A program made the translations under genes and the position numbers. Positions 41,804 to 49,152 of a DNA stretch of 56,300 bases are shown here, one piece after another. This DNA comes from a virus: IMG/VR virus record IMGVR_UViG_3300036816_000056, positions 1 to 56,300 of that record; one strand, written 5' to 3'. Within the stretch, counting starts at the first letter, position 1. Every line of letters begins with the position of its first letter. Below the pieces are notes generated by a model, which was not told the DNA's origin, searched no databases, and saw only the letters and a program-made list of their open reading frames with translations.

Positions 41804-42035
41804 GCTTATCCGCTCCTTCCTCAACCAACTCGAAACATTCATCCAGTTCAAGTACACCGTTCACATCCAAGCACCCTACGTATACCTCTTCGCCGTCACT
41901 GTCCATTGCGAAGTATTCTTCTGATTCCTCGTGCAATACCGCTACCATTTCCTCGCCCTCTTTTACCTCGTACAATAAGTTTGTTCCACTGAACGCTTGG
42001 AAGGGATCAGTGCATCTCACGTTAATCTGTTTCAT
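41790..42035 (-). CDS. Small acidic early protein
   Basis: This 81-residue acidic protein is beta-rich ('KQINVRCTDPFQAFSGTNLLYE', in parts; 'EMVAVLHEESEEYFAMDSDG') with a Glu-rich tail. ATG at 42035 follows AAGGAGCGGA. The acidic, small character suggests a DNA-mimic or inhibitor type, but nothing proves it. Confidence 0.6.
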   Translation of the reverse strand: MKQINVRCTDPFQAFSGTNLLYEVKEGEEMVAVLHEESEEYFAMDSDGEEVYVGCLDVNGVLELDECFELVEEGADKHEQL

Positions 42036-42241
42036 TGTTCCGCTCCTTCCTTGGGAGCCAACCCCGCCATGTATTCTTGGACTTTCTCCTGTGCGCTCTT
42101 CGCATCTTCCAACCAGTTTTGAATTGTGATTATTTCTTTTCTCTCAACAATATGACCATGTTTTACAAGAGATCTGAATTTGTTGATGCGAGATTGCAAG
42201 GATTCATCTATCTGAGTCAACTCTTTAATTGTGAGTTCCAT
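42032..42241 (-). CDS. Small helical protein, paralogue of 43233-43418
   Basis: This 69-residue protein is 'MELTIKELTQIDESLQSRIN' and then 'EIITIQNWLEDAKSAQEKVQ'. It matches the gene at 43233 in the same order (T-x-x-E-x-x-Q-I-D, W-L-D/E-x-A-x-S-A-Q-E-K-V-Q-E-Y), so the two are copies. ATG at 42241 follows AGGAGGATATAC. Function unknown. Confidence 0.65.
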   Translation of the reverse strand: MELTIKELTQIDESLQSRINKFRSLVKHGHIVERKEIITIQNWLEDAKSAQEKVQEYMAGLAPKEGAEQ

Positions 42242-42296
42242 GTATATCCTCCTATTTGGGGAGACCAGACCTGATCCGGCCCCCGTTTCACTGGGT

Positions 42297-42845
42297 TTAT
42301 TCGGTCGTTCCGATGGCGGCCTTGCCGCAAATACCTTCAAAATCAAAATCACTCAAGATGTTCAGCAGCCGTTCAACTTTTGGAGCCCTCCAGGCTGTCA
42401 TAGCATATGTATGAGCCCGGTCAGTGTAGTGATAATGGTTCACTTCGATATGCCGTTTGGCTTCGGCCTTTGTCAGAAACATTGTGTTTGGTCTGATAAA
42501 GTGTTCCTCACATTCAGGGTGAAGTGTTGCGCCATAGTCATAATGTTCAGTAATCCACTCGTGAGCCGTTTCAGAACAATCGATCTCGTCCAGAGCTTTC
42601 AACGCATCAGGCTTTAGCTCATCCCTGCCCAATATCTGTTCCAAGAAATAATTTATTTCGTAGGACTCACCATCTTGAGGAAGGTAAACTGAATGCCGTT
42701 CAGCATTATCCTCTGAACATTCAACCCATTTATAGTCACCTACTGTCCAGAAGCGCGGAGCCGCTTGGCAATCGTCATCCTGACTGTTCAACTCGTTTTT
42801 CAGGTCGATTAGAAACTGAATGTCTTTGATTTGGTCATTTGTCAT
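42297..42845 (-). CDS. Phage hypothetical protein with His/Cys-rich centre
   Basis: In this 182-residue protein the N-terminus is 'QIKDIQFLIDLKNELNSQDD'. The central part has 'HYDYGATLHPECEEHFIRP' and 'RHIEVNHYHYTDRAHTYAMT', with many histidines that could bind metal. The start follows AGGAGGGATAG. Similar proteins appear in Bacillales phage early operons. Function unknown. Confidence 0.65.
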   Translation of the reverse strand: MTNDQIKDIQFLIDLKNELNSQDDDCQAAPRFWTVGDYKWVECSEDNAERHSVYLPQDGESYEINYFLEQILGRDELKPDALKALDEIDCSETAHEWITEHYDYGATLHPECEEHFIRPNTMFLTKAEAKRHIEVNHYHYTDRAHTYAMTAWRAPKVERLLNILSDFDFEGICGKAAIGTTE

Positions 42846-42859
42846 TTCTTCTATCCCTC

Positions 42860-43219
42860 CTATATGTCCAGTACAGCCAATAGAGCTGCCTTACAGATTG
42901 CTTCAGGTACAGACTTTCCTTCGGCATGTATCTTCCAGGTCGTCTCTCTCATTGGATCGTAGTCAGCCGAAACATTCCATGGATACGCGATAGTAGCGTC
43001 TTCGTGCATTTTTACTAACCATTTAAATACTTCCCATGCTGCGGATATGTCCGTGCTGTACCTTTTCGGGCAACCTTCAAATTTCGGGCCCAGTTTGATC
43101 CAACCGTCTTTGAATTCACCCGCTTCATGTCCCATCACTTCAATGGCTACGATCAAATCCAACTCATTTCCCGGCTTGAGTGCCAACACTTGCTCCCGGG
43201 TCAACGCTGTTTGTGTCAT
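42860..43219 (-). CDS. Phage ABA-sandwich domain protein
   Basis: This 119-residue protein fits the phage ABA-sandwich family: 'GNELDLIVAIEVMGHEAGE' and 'YSTDISAAWEVFKWL', then 'SVPEAICKAALLAVLDI' at the end. Such proteins are common in phage early regions; the role is unknown. ATG at 43219 follows GGGAGGATATAT. Confidence 0.8.
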   Translation of the reverse strand: MTQTALTREQVLALKPGNELDLIVAIEVMGHEAGEFKDGWIKLGPKFEGCPKRYSTDISAAWEVFKWLVKMHEDATIAYPWNVSADYDPMRETTWKIHAEGKSVPEAICKAALLAVLDI

Positions 43220-43232
43220 CTATATATCCTCC

Positions 43233-43418
43233 CTAATCCTTCGTGTATTCTTGGACCTTCTCTTGAGCGCTTCTTGCAGCATCCAGCCACTTTTCGATTA
43301 TTTTACGATCTCCTTCTTCTTTGAAGTGATCCTCTATCACAAGCGCATTGATTTCGTTGATGTGCGCTTTCAACGCCATATCAATTTGCTTCATTTCGGA
43401 ATATGTGAATTCGATCAT
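43233..43418 (-). CDS. Small helical protein, paralogue of 42032-42241
   Basis: This 61-residue protein is 'MIEFTYSEMKQIDMALKAHI' and then 'KIIEKWLDAARSAQEKVQEY'. It is the second copy of the 42032 family; both open with AGGAGGATAT sites. They probably arose by duplication within the early operon. Confidence 0.65.
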   Translation of the reverse strand: MIEFTYSEMKQIDMALKAHINEINALVIEDHFKEEGDRKIIEKWLDAARSAQEKVQEYTKD

Positions 43419-43456
43419 GTGTTATATCCTCCTTAGTAGGGAGGGGCCCACAGACC

Positions 43457-43735
43457 TCAATCCTCAATCTCTTTTACATCAGCTACCCAAACGGCGAACG
43501 ATCCACGTCCAGCGGAACAAAATGCATAGCAACCACCGTCTATATCAATCCCTTCCGGTGCTACCGGGAACCATCTTGCATGCCTCTCACGCACAGGGCC
43601 GACCTGATAAAACCCATCTGCTTCAGAAATGCATTCTTCTTTGAAATCTTCAGGAGAATCATAATTATGTTTAGGCGCTACATAACAGGATGGATTTCCG
43701 CCATCGTGCCACATTCCGAATCCCATGTTACTCAA
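43457..43735 (-). CDS. Phage hypothetical protein
   Basis: This is a 92-residue protein with 'CYVAPKHNYDSPEDFKEECI' and 'DIDGGCYAFCSAGRGSFAVW'. The TTG at 43735 is favoured by GAGAGGGG at proper distance and overlaps the previous gene. It looks like a small beta-structured phage protein; family not recognised. Confidence 0.6.
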   Translation of the reverse strand: MSNMGFGMWHDGGNPSCYVAPKHNYDSPEDFKEECISEADGFYQVGPVRERHARWFPVAPEGIDIDGGCYAFCSAGRGSFAVWVADVKEIED

Positions 43736-44018
43736 CTTGGTTCCCCTCTCCTTCCTGACCCACCGCCAGAGCTTCTACAAGGTTCTTGTGCGCTATCCCA
43801 TATAGCTTTTTGTCCATCAGCTTAAGTGCATCCTTAAGCGTCTTGTGTAGCCGATCCCGTTCAGATTTAGTTTGATCCAGCAATAAAAACACCTGGTCTA
43901 TGATTTCATCACCACTGGTCTCGATTGTGAGAGTAGAAATATCACGCGACACATTGAGACTTTCATCGTCTACGTACAAGGTGTATCCATTGAGTAATTT
44001 GTATCTTCGTTCACTCAT
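43728..44018 (-). CDS. Phage hypothetical protein
   Basis: In this 96-residue protein a strand-rich start ('RRYKLLNGYTLYVDDESLNV') is followed by a long helix ('LDQTKSERDRLHKTLKDALK'). ATG at 44018 follows GGGAGGAAGAACA. It overlaps both neighbours. Function unknown. Confidence 0.6.
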   Translation of the reverse strand: MSERRYKLLNGYTLYVDDESLNVSRDISTLTIETSGDEIIDQVFLLLDQTKSERDRLHKTLKDALKLMDKKLYGIAHKNLVEALAVGQEGEGNQVE

Positions 44019-44194
44019 GACTGTTCTTCCTCCCTCAAATTAAGTGCAAACGAAAACTTCCCTATCAGCCGTTCACAATAGCCACAATTTATATCAAAGT
44101 ACCGTAGTTCTTCTGGTGACTGCTGAATCTCTTTTGGTGGAGTTATCGCCATCTTTGCTCCGCACACACAATTAACGTTGAGCGATACTTGCAT
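44015..44194 (-). CDS. Small zinc-ribbon protein
   Basis: In this 59-residue protein 'CVCGAKM' and 'CGYCERLIG' form a C-x-C...C-x-x-C zinc ribbon in an otherwise beta-rich protein. ATG at 44194 follows GGGAGGGATAT. Function unknown; zinc ribbons of this size are frequent in phage early genes. Confidence 0.65.
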   Translation of the reverse strand: MQVSLNVNCVCGAKMAITPPKEIQQSPEELRYFDINCGYCERLIGKFSFALNLREEEQS

Positions 44195-44239
44195 CTGTAT
44201 ATCCCTCCCTGGGAAAGAGGCCCGGAGACCTCTCATTCA

Positions 44240-44530
44240 TTAAGCGTTGTAAGGAATCTCAATTACTTCCGCTTCGCAATCTTCATCCGACATCATGTCT
44301 AGTTGCCGCGAACTGTATCCCAATTCACGCAATAGCTTACGGTTATCCGTTTCAGTGACTGTTACCTGTACAAAATCTTCTTCAAATTCTTCCACGGTCA
44401 CTTGGCGTGTAGCTGGTTCGGTTCTGTGTTGAAGACTTACCTTCCCTGGAATTTCACCAACTAACGTCCACAATGCTGGAGCAAAGCTCTTTCTGTTTTG
44501 ATAGATTTGACCGAGTTTACGTTGATTCAT
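44240..44530 (-). CDS. Phage hypothetical protein
   Basis: This 96-residue protein is helical at the start ('NQRKLGQIYQNRKSFAPALW') and strand-rich later, with an acidic C-terminus ('DEDCEAEVIEIPYNA'). The start follows AAAGGAGAG. Family not recognised. Confidence 0.6.
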   Translation of the reverse strand: MNQRKLGQIYQNRKSFAPALWTLVGEIPGKVSLQHRTEPATRQVTVEEFEEDFVQVTVTETDNRKLLRELGYSSRQLDMMSDEDCEAEVIEIPYNA

Positions 44531-44553
44531 GTGTTATCTCTCCTTTGGTGGGC

Positions 44554-44841
44554 CTAGCCCAGATATGTGATACTTGCGATCATCCGTTCTTTTGCTTCAT
44601 CGATGACATCCTCTGGCACAGGCACATAATCTTTATTTGGCAAAATCCCCCGGCCTGTCGCATTAGGTCTGTTGGATTCATACGTTTGAACAGTTTTAAA
44701 TTTATGTCGTTTACTTGGTCGTTCCAATCGGAAGTATTTCGAAAGTGTGAATGTGATGCTTCCGTCCAGGCTGCTCACTTTGATCAAGAAATGCCACTCC
44801 TGCTTTTCTAGGCCAGCTACTCGCAAACGTTCGATCTTCAT
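44554..44841 (-). CDS. Phage hypothetical protein
   Basis: In this 95-residue protein the N-terminal half is beta-structured ('KQEWHFLIKVSSLDGSITFT') and the C-terminal part helical ('PEDVIDEAKERMIASI'). The start follows AAGGAGCGG. It lies in the small-gene early operon. Function unknown. Confidence 0.6.
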   Translation of the reverse strand: MKIERLRVAGLEKQEWHFLIKVSSLDGSITFTLSKYFRLERPSKRHKFKTVQTYESNRPNATGRGILPNKDYVPVPEDVIDEAKERMIASITYLG

Positions 44842-44943
44842 ATCTCCGCTCCTTTTTGGTGGGCCTATGGCCTCTGTGATATGTGGTGCTATCGGAGGGT
44901 TGCCTATCCCCTCCCTATCCCCTAACCTCTGTGGGTGTATTCT

Positions 44944-45291
44944 TTATTCGTTAATGCCGAGAACCTTCTTCCCAACAATGTTCAATGCTGTTGTCATTCC
45001 GTCACGGAACGCAGCTACGTTTTCTAATTGCGCCCATCTGCCGCCATTCACGACTGGGCATTCTTTATATGCTTCAAGAAGTTGCTCTTCTTCCGTCATT
45101 TCTACCCGATAACCAACTAAGAGGCATATTGCCATTTGCGTAGGTGATAAGTTATTCAAACATTCATTCTCTTCACTCATAAGCCCAGTCTTCAACCAAT
45201 TAGCTAAGAATGCATCTGCATTAAATGACTCCTGACTCGTGAAACTTTCTAAGGCATTTGACTGCTCTTTCGTCAATTCAACATTTATCAA
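44944..45291 (-). CDS. Phage DUF-type hypothetical protein
   Basis: In this 115-residue protein 'LTKEQSNALESF' and 'NLSPTQMAICLLVGYRVEMT' precede 'MTTALNIVGKKVLGINE' at the end. The 'L-x-P-x-x-x-A-x-x-L-V-x-G-Y-x-V' piece recurs in the 46102 gene ('QAIAFYVGYSLQ'), suggesting related small phage proteins. The TTG at 45291 follows AAGGAGACA. Confidence 0.65.
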   Translation of the reverse strand: MINVELTKEQSNALESFTSQESFNADAFLANWLKTGLMSEENECLNNLSPTQMAICLLVGYRVEMTEEEQLLEAYKECPVVNGGRWAQLENVAAFRDGMTTALNIVGKKVLGINE

Positions 45292-45363
45292 GTAGATGTC
45301 TCCTTCATTTCAGAACAACAATATAATCAATTTAAACTCGTTGTTATGAGAATTTTGTATACT

Positions 45364-46029
45364 TTAATCATCGAAGTGTCCGTACCCAAACGGAACTTGA
45401 TGCTTCTCTTCAAATCTTACGATATCGTTTATCATTGTCTCGAATATTGCGATTTGTTTATCATCCATCATTTCAATTAGACGAATCTCTTTGGCCTTCA
45501 AGGTACGCCCTGCTGCTGTAGAGATCAGTTCTTTGACAGGGTTTAAAGATTGTTCGCGATTCCGTTTCTTCTGATCTGCTTCCCGCTGCGCCTCTTGCTT
45601 CCGGTTGTACTCGTCCCAATCCTGTTCATCAAACCAAAATCGATCCCCGTACTTATCGCGGAAAGCTGAAATCCAAAACTGGAGCAATTCTTCGTTCGTT
45701 TGTATCCGATCATGACAGGGCCAGCAAAGACGGAGGCCGTTTGTCTTAACTCCACGGCCTTTTCGCCCCCGTGGATAAACATGGTGAGTAGTTGTTGCTT
45801 CAGCAATCTTGCAGCACTCACAAATCCCGTTTGATTCTTCGATAAGCTCAGCTATGACATCTTTAGGAAAATCACCGCGTTCCTTGGAGCCTGGTCGGGA
45901 TTGGTGATGAGCTAAAATGTCTTTCTTCCATTCCGGTACAGGCTTTTTATCTTTCTTGCTCCGTCCGAAGCTGCTCGCTTTCTTTTCTTTTGCTTTTTTC
46001 TCCGGTTTCCAGAATGTCTGATGGGCCAT
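45364..46029 (-). CDS. HNH endonuclease family protein
   Basis: In this 221-residue protein residues 65-110 contain 'CECCKIAEATTTHHVYPRG' (first Cys pair and the catalytic HH) and 'LCWPCHDRIQ' (second Cys pair), i.e. the zinc-bound HNH fold. It is flanked by a basic N-terminus and a Lys/Arg-rich C-terminal helix. Phage HNH proteins often act at packaging; here it lies in the early operon far from terL, so a role in homing or replication is also possible. ATG at 46029 follows AGGTGG. Confidence 0.85.
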   Translation of the reverse strand: MAHQTFWKPEKKAKEKKASSFGRSKKDKKPVPEWKKDILAHHQSRPGSKERGDFPKDVIAELIEESNGICECCKIAEATTTHHVYPRGRKGRGVKTNGLRLCWPCHDRIQTNEELLQFWISAFRDKYGDRFWFDEQDWDEYNRKQEAQREADQKKRNREQSLNPVKELISTAAGRTLKAKEIRLIEMMDDKQIAIFETMINDIVRFEEKHQVPFGYGHFDD

Positions 46030-46101
46030 TTCCTCATCCACCTTTCCTTCGTTTCTTCTGTGCTTATGCTTATATTTTGAACCTAATTCACTACGATTCC
46101 A

Positions 46102-46272
46102 CTACGGATTTAGAGGTTCCAATAATCCGAACTTTTCCAATACAGTGTAATGTGCTAGTCTTTCTTCGACAGTCGCTTGCACTTCTTGCAGCGAGTATCC
46201 AACATAAAAAGCAATGGCTTGCTGCACTTCAGTAGGTTGTTGATCGAAGTTGTTCAAATCTACAGTACTCAT
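46102..46272 (-). CDS. Small phage protein
   Basis: This 56-residue protein is 'MSTVDLNNFDQQPTEVQQAI' followed by 'YVGYSLQEVQATVEERLAHY'. The start at 46272 follows AAAGGAGG. It resembles part of the 44944 gene around 'V-G-Y'. Function unknown. Confidence 0.55.
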   Translation of the reverse strand: MSTVDLNNFDQQPTEVQQAIAFYVGYSLQEVQATVEERLAHYTVLEKFGLLEPLNP

Positions 46273-46285
46273 AACCAAACCTCCT

Positions 46286-46465
46286 TTACAAAGCCGACAA
46301 TCGACCATGCTTTTCTTTGAATTTTGATTTAATATCGGGAGGCAGATCACTGATTACTTCATCCCAGGTATTTATTAGTTCTTTGTTATGCGAATTGAAT
46401 TGTCGAATCTGGAGATACCTTTCAGATAACGCCGTGGAGAATTCTTCTTTTTCAGCTTCAGTCAT
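46286..46465 (-). CDS. Small helical phage protein
   Basis: This 59-residue protein is 'MTEAEKEEFSTALSERYLQI' followed by 'ELINTWDEVISDLPPDIKSK'. ATG at 46465 follows GGGAGGCGATG. It sits between the 46580 and 46102 genes in the same direction. Function unknown. Confidence 0.55.
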   Translation of the reverse strand: MTEAEKEEFSTALSERYLQIRQFNSHNKELINTWDEVISDLPPDIKSKFKEKHGRLSAL

Positions 46466-46544
46466 GGTTCATCGCCTCCCGTTTTCATATGCAGTTCGGA
46501 TATATTGTTAATTGTTCCAGTACAATGTTTCATAGATGAGGTAA

Positions 46545-46556
46545 GGAAATATTTCC
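46545..46556. repeat. GGAAATATTTCC palindrome, copy 3
   Basis: The core sits inside a longer near-perfect inverted repeat (46536-46562; GAGGTAAGG... mirrored as ...CCTTTACCTC). It lies between two small minus-strand genes. No T-run follows. Confidence 0.5.
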
Positions 46557-46579
46557 TTTACCTCTGAGTGGTGCCAACT

Positions 46580-46741
46580 TCACTGGATGTATCCAGTGAA
46601 CGCTCTGAGCCTAATGGCCTGTTTTCGTTCGCTCAGACGAACTTTCAATTCTCTTATCCAGATGGTAAGTAAGGTGAGGTCATATTCGAATTCCCAATAG
46701 CCATCGGTCCAGAAAGGTGTTTCTTTATAAGTTCTTATCAA
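46580..46741 (-). CDS. First gene of the leftward early operon segment
   Basis: This 53-residue protein has 'IRTYKETPFWTDGYWEFEYD' followed by a helix ('LTIWIRELKVRLSERKQA'). The TTG at 46741 follows GGAGGTTG. It begins directly left of a three-copy operator, so it is probably the first gene under the adjacent XRE regulator. Its last codons overlap an inverted repeat (CACTGGAT/ATCCAGTG). Confidence 0.55.
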   Translation of the reverse strand: MIRTYKETPFWTDGYWEFEYDLTLLTIWIRELKVRLSERKQAIRLRAFTGYIQ

Positions 46742-46763
46742 ATTAATTCAACCTCCAATTCAT

Positions 46764-46867
46764 TTATTCGTTATCGTATTTCGTATATTTTGTTCCTGAT
46801 GTAATCATATACGATATCGAATATTCAGTTAATCCATCTTGCTAATAAATATTCGTTATCGTATAAT
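46764..46867. promoter_or_regulatory. Three-copy operator of the second XRE regulator
   Basis: ATTCGTTATCGTAT occurs at 46766-46779 and 46851-46864, and the inverted form ATACGATATCGAAT at 46809-46822; the consensus is AATATTCGNTATCGTATA. The sites lie between the diverging genes at 46741 and 46889. They are the probable binding sites of the 70-residue regulator. Confidence 0.75.
46839..46867 (+). promoter_or_regulatory. Promoter of second XRE regulator
   Basis: TTGCTA, a 17-base spacer, then TATAAT. The -10 is overlapped by the third operator copy, so the regulator can repress itself. Confidence 0.75.
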
Positions 46868-46888
46868 CCCTTTGAAAGGGTGACTACT

Positions 46889-47101
46889 ATGATTAATGTG
46901 AAACCAAATTTAATGCCTCTTTTAAAAGATAAGGGGATTACTCAACAACAATTATCAGAAATGACCGGCATTCCTCAGGGTACGTTAAGTCGATTTGATA
47001 GAAATACCCGTCATGAATCTACTCACTTGTTTACTATCGCAAGAGCATTGGGTATAGGTGTAGAAGATTTGTTTGTAGTGCAGGAGCAAGAGGAAAAGTA
47101 A
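46889..47101 (+). CDS. XRE-family regulator (second switch)
   Basis: This 70-residue Cro-like protein has a helix-turn-helix at 12-52 ('GITQQQLSEMTGIPQGTLSRF') and 'ALGIGVEDLFVV' at the end. The start at 46889 follows AAAGGGTGA; the GTG nine bases upstream lies in the binding site itself. It is the only plus-strand gene between 40 and 54 kb and controls its own promoter through the operator described, probably also the leftward early genes from 46741. Confidence 0.85.
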   Translation: MINVKPNLMPLLKDKGITQQQLSEMTGIPQGTLSRFDRNTRHESTHLFTIARALGIGVEDLFVVQEQEEK

Positions 47102-47128
47102 ACCTCTGTGCTCCTTTTTAGTTTCCAA

Positions 47129-47422
47129 TTAGATGGGATTCTTAACTTCTGGAAGCTCCATCGTATCTCCCTCAAGCAGAAACTCAGCTTGATTTGTATC
47201 GTGTGTTGGTTCCCAATGGCCGTTTTCTTGTAAGACGCGTACAATGTCCTCGGCATAAGTTTCGTCTGTATTCACAACCAGGTACATATTAAATCCAACT
47301 TTCCCCTCTGAAACTCGACCATACTGAATTTTATGAAGCAAGCGCAGCAAGTCTTCTTTCTCCTGTTGGTTAAGATGCTTATTAATGTCCTCGTTTTTGA
47401 TTACGGTATGTTTGATTTTCAT
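47129..47422 (-). CDS. Phage hypothetical protein
   Basis: This 97-residue protein is a helix pair ('NEDINKHLNQQEKEDLLRLL') with a later beta part ('FNMYLVVNTDETYAEDIVRVL'). ATG at 47422 follows GAGGGGAG. It overlaps the end of the broken DUF1064 gene by 41 bases. Function unknown. Confidence 0.6.
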   Translation of the reverse strand: MKIKHTVIKNEDINKHLNQQEKEDLLRLLHKIQYGRVSEGKVGFNMYLVVNTDETYAEDIVRVLQENGHWEPTHDTNQAEFLLEGDTMELPEVKNPI

Positions 47423-47894
47423 TTTGCTTTCTCCCCTCATCTGCTCGTTTTCTAAGTGCATTCACCGCTCGTTTACGCGCTTCTTTTTCCTTCTTGTATT
47501 GTGCAAGTGGAATGAATTCTCCACGCTTTTTAACAAGTATATCTATTGGTAAAGTCGGATATTTAGCTTGGAATAGTTTCAGTTTGACTCGGAAGGTGGA
47601 TGTCTCTACTCCTTTGATATCCACCACCCGTTGACTGTTGTCTAATTCCGTTACCAGGAAGTCAGCAATGTAAGTAACCTTCGGTTTCTCTTAAAGAACA
47701 AATTTAGGATGACATTCGAAGGCTTTAATCTCCCCAAAACTCTTTTGCTGGAGAAGGAGCTGATAATACTCTCCCTCAGCTATGCTATCGAATCGTATAC
47801 CGGTTATATCAAGCTTGTGCTTCTTGACGATCCATTCCGAGAACAATGTCCCGTCTTCAGTGACGATCACTTTGGTTGCGTTGTATTTACTCAT
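47382..47894 (-). pseudogene. DUF1064 protein gene with an in-frame ochre stop
   Basis: The 171-codon frame is complete except for one TAA at 47691-47693. The first part (67 residues) has 'MSKYNATKVIVTEDGTLF' and 'FDSIAEGEYYQLLLQQKSFG', and ends 'HPKFVL'. After the stop the same frame reads 'EKPKVTYIADFLVTELDN' and 'VVDIKGVETSTFRVK', the usual continuation with a PD-(D/E)xK-like 'ADF...DIKG' core. A CAA to TAA change (Gln to stop) is the simplest cause. ATG 47894 overlaps the clamp stop. The enzyme is likely inactive unless the stop is read through. Confidence 0.85.
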
Positions 47895-49024
47895 AGCGTA
47901 TCTTCCGTTCTGTATGGCTGTACAACATGCACCGTCTTCAAATCATCTGGATCTTGGATGAAAATCGATTTAACTTTACCCGTGAAAACCAACAACACTT
48001 TGTCCCCTTCGAGCGTTTTCAAAGCATCCATAAAATATTTGGAATTAAGAGCAACCAGTAAGTTATCTCCCGAAAATGAATCAGGAACAATGCTTTCGCT
48101 AACCTTTCCAGTCTCCCTCCCTTGCCCGCGTATGCTCATCTCGTCTTGGCTGATCCTTAGAATTATTTTGTTATGTTTATCTTCTTTCGCAAGGGTGTAG
48201 ATCAATTCAAGACAGTCCAACATTTCTCTCCTTTCAACCGTGATCCGTGTAACCCCTTCAGGCACATTGGACATTAATCGGACATCAGGAAACTGCCCTT
48301 CCAACACTCGCGAATAAAACGTAAACCGATCCGTTCTAGCAAAAACATGAACTACTTCTCCGCCAGTCGATTTCGAAAATCCAAATTCGATATTGTCTTT
48401 GTCTAAGATGATCTTTTGGAGATCCCCAAGTGCCTTAGCTTCAATAACAGCACCACCTAATTTCCCAACTTCTGTGGCATACTCTGTCTTTGCAAGCCGA
48501 TGTCTATCCGTTGCTTCAATCCCGATCAGACCATCATCAATATACACATGCGCTCCTGAAAGTATTGCAGCATTTTTACCCGTAGGATCAGCCGCATACG
48601 TTGCCTTTTTGAATAATCTTTTGAGTTCTCTGCCTGTCATCTCAAACATTTCACTATCATCAACGGTCGGCACTTGAGGAAATTCTTCTGGGTCGAAGAT
48701 GCCCATGTCTATTTCTTTCTTCCGAGACCTGATAATTGCGGTTGTCCCTTTTGCCTCAATGCTTACGTCCCCATTAAGTTTCTTCATCATTTCCAATGAC
48801 AGTTTCGGGAGTGCTATACGTCCATTTATATCGACCCGGACGTCCTTGCTGAAGATGTAAGACTGAATTGTTGTCCGATTATCCGTCCCGGTAACTCTCA
48901 GCCCTTCGCTGTCAGCCTCAATCAAGAAGCAATCTAGGATAGGCATGAGGCTCTTGCTTGCAAATGCTTTACTTGCATCTTCGAGTGCTTCAACGAGCAA
49001 CTCACTATCCACGACTATTTTCAT
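47891..49024 (-). CDS. dnaN: DNA polymerase III beta subunit (sliding clamp)
   Basis: In this 377-residue protein three tandem clamp domains are recognisable from 'MKIVVDSELLVEALEDASKA', the central 'LSGAHVYIDDGLIGIEATDRHRLA' region (in parts), and the C-terminal 'SKYFMDALKTLEG' with the ending 'HVVQPYRT', close to the L-P-x-R of host clamps. It gives processivity to the replicative polymerase. A phage-borne clamp is less common than host use and may favour the phage fork. It overlaps the zinc-ribbon gene upstream and the DUF1064 gene downstream. Confidence 0.93.
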   Translation of the reverse strand: MKIVVDSELLVEALEDASKAFASKSLMPILDCFLIEADSEGLRVTGTDNRTTIQSYIFSKDVRVDINGRIALPKLSLEMMKKLNGDVSIEAKGTTAIIRSRKKEIDMGIFDPEEFPQVPTVDDSEMFEMTGRELKRLFKKATYAADPTGKNAAILSGAHVYIDDGLIGIEATDRHRLAKTEYATEVGKLGGAVIEAKALGDLQKIILDKDNIEFGFSKSTGGEVVHVFARTDRFTFYSRVLEGQFPDVRLMSNVPEGVTRITVERREMLDCLELIYTLAKEDKHNKIILRISQDEMSIRGQGRETGKVSESIVPDSFSGDNLLVALNSKYFMDALKTLEGDKVLLVFTGKVKSIFIQDPDDLKTVHVVQPYRTEDTL

Positions 49025-49148
49025 AAGGACGATTTACCTCCTGTGGTTTTTTCTTGGCGTTAGGATTGCACTCCGGGCAAGGGCCGAGCATCATCATCGC
49101 ACCAACAAATTGATATTTTACCGTTGCACCACCACAAGTTTTGCACAT
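49005..49148 (-). CDS. Small zinc-ribbon protein
   Basis: In this 47-residue protein 'CKTCG' and 'CPECNPN' form a C-x-x-C...C-x-x-C ribbon; a lysine-rich stretch follows. ATG at 49148 follows GGAGGGGATAG. It overlaps the clamp start by 20 bases and follows the helicase loader by four bases. Function unknown. Confidence 0.65.
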   Translation of the reverse strand: MCKTCGGATVKYQFVGAMMMLGPCPECNPNAKKKPQEVNRPYENSRG

Positions 49149-49152
49149 ACTA

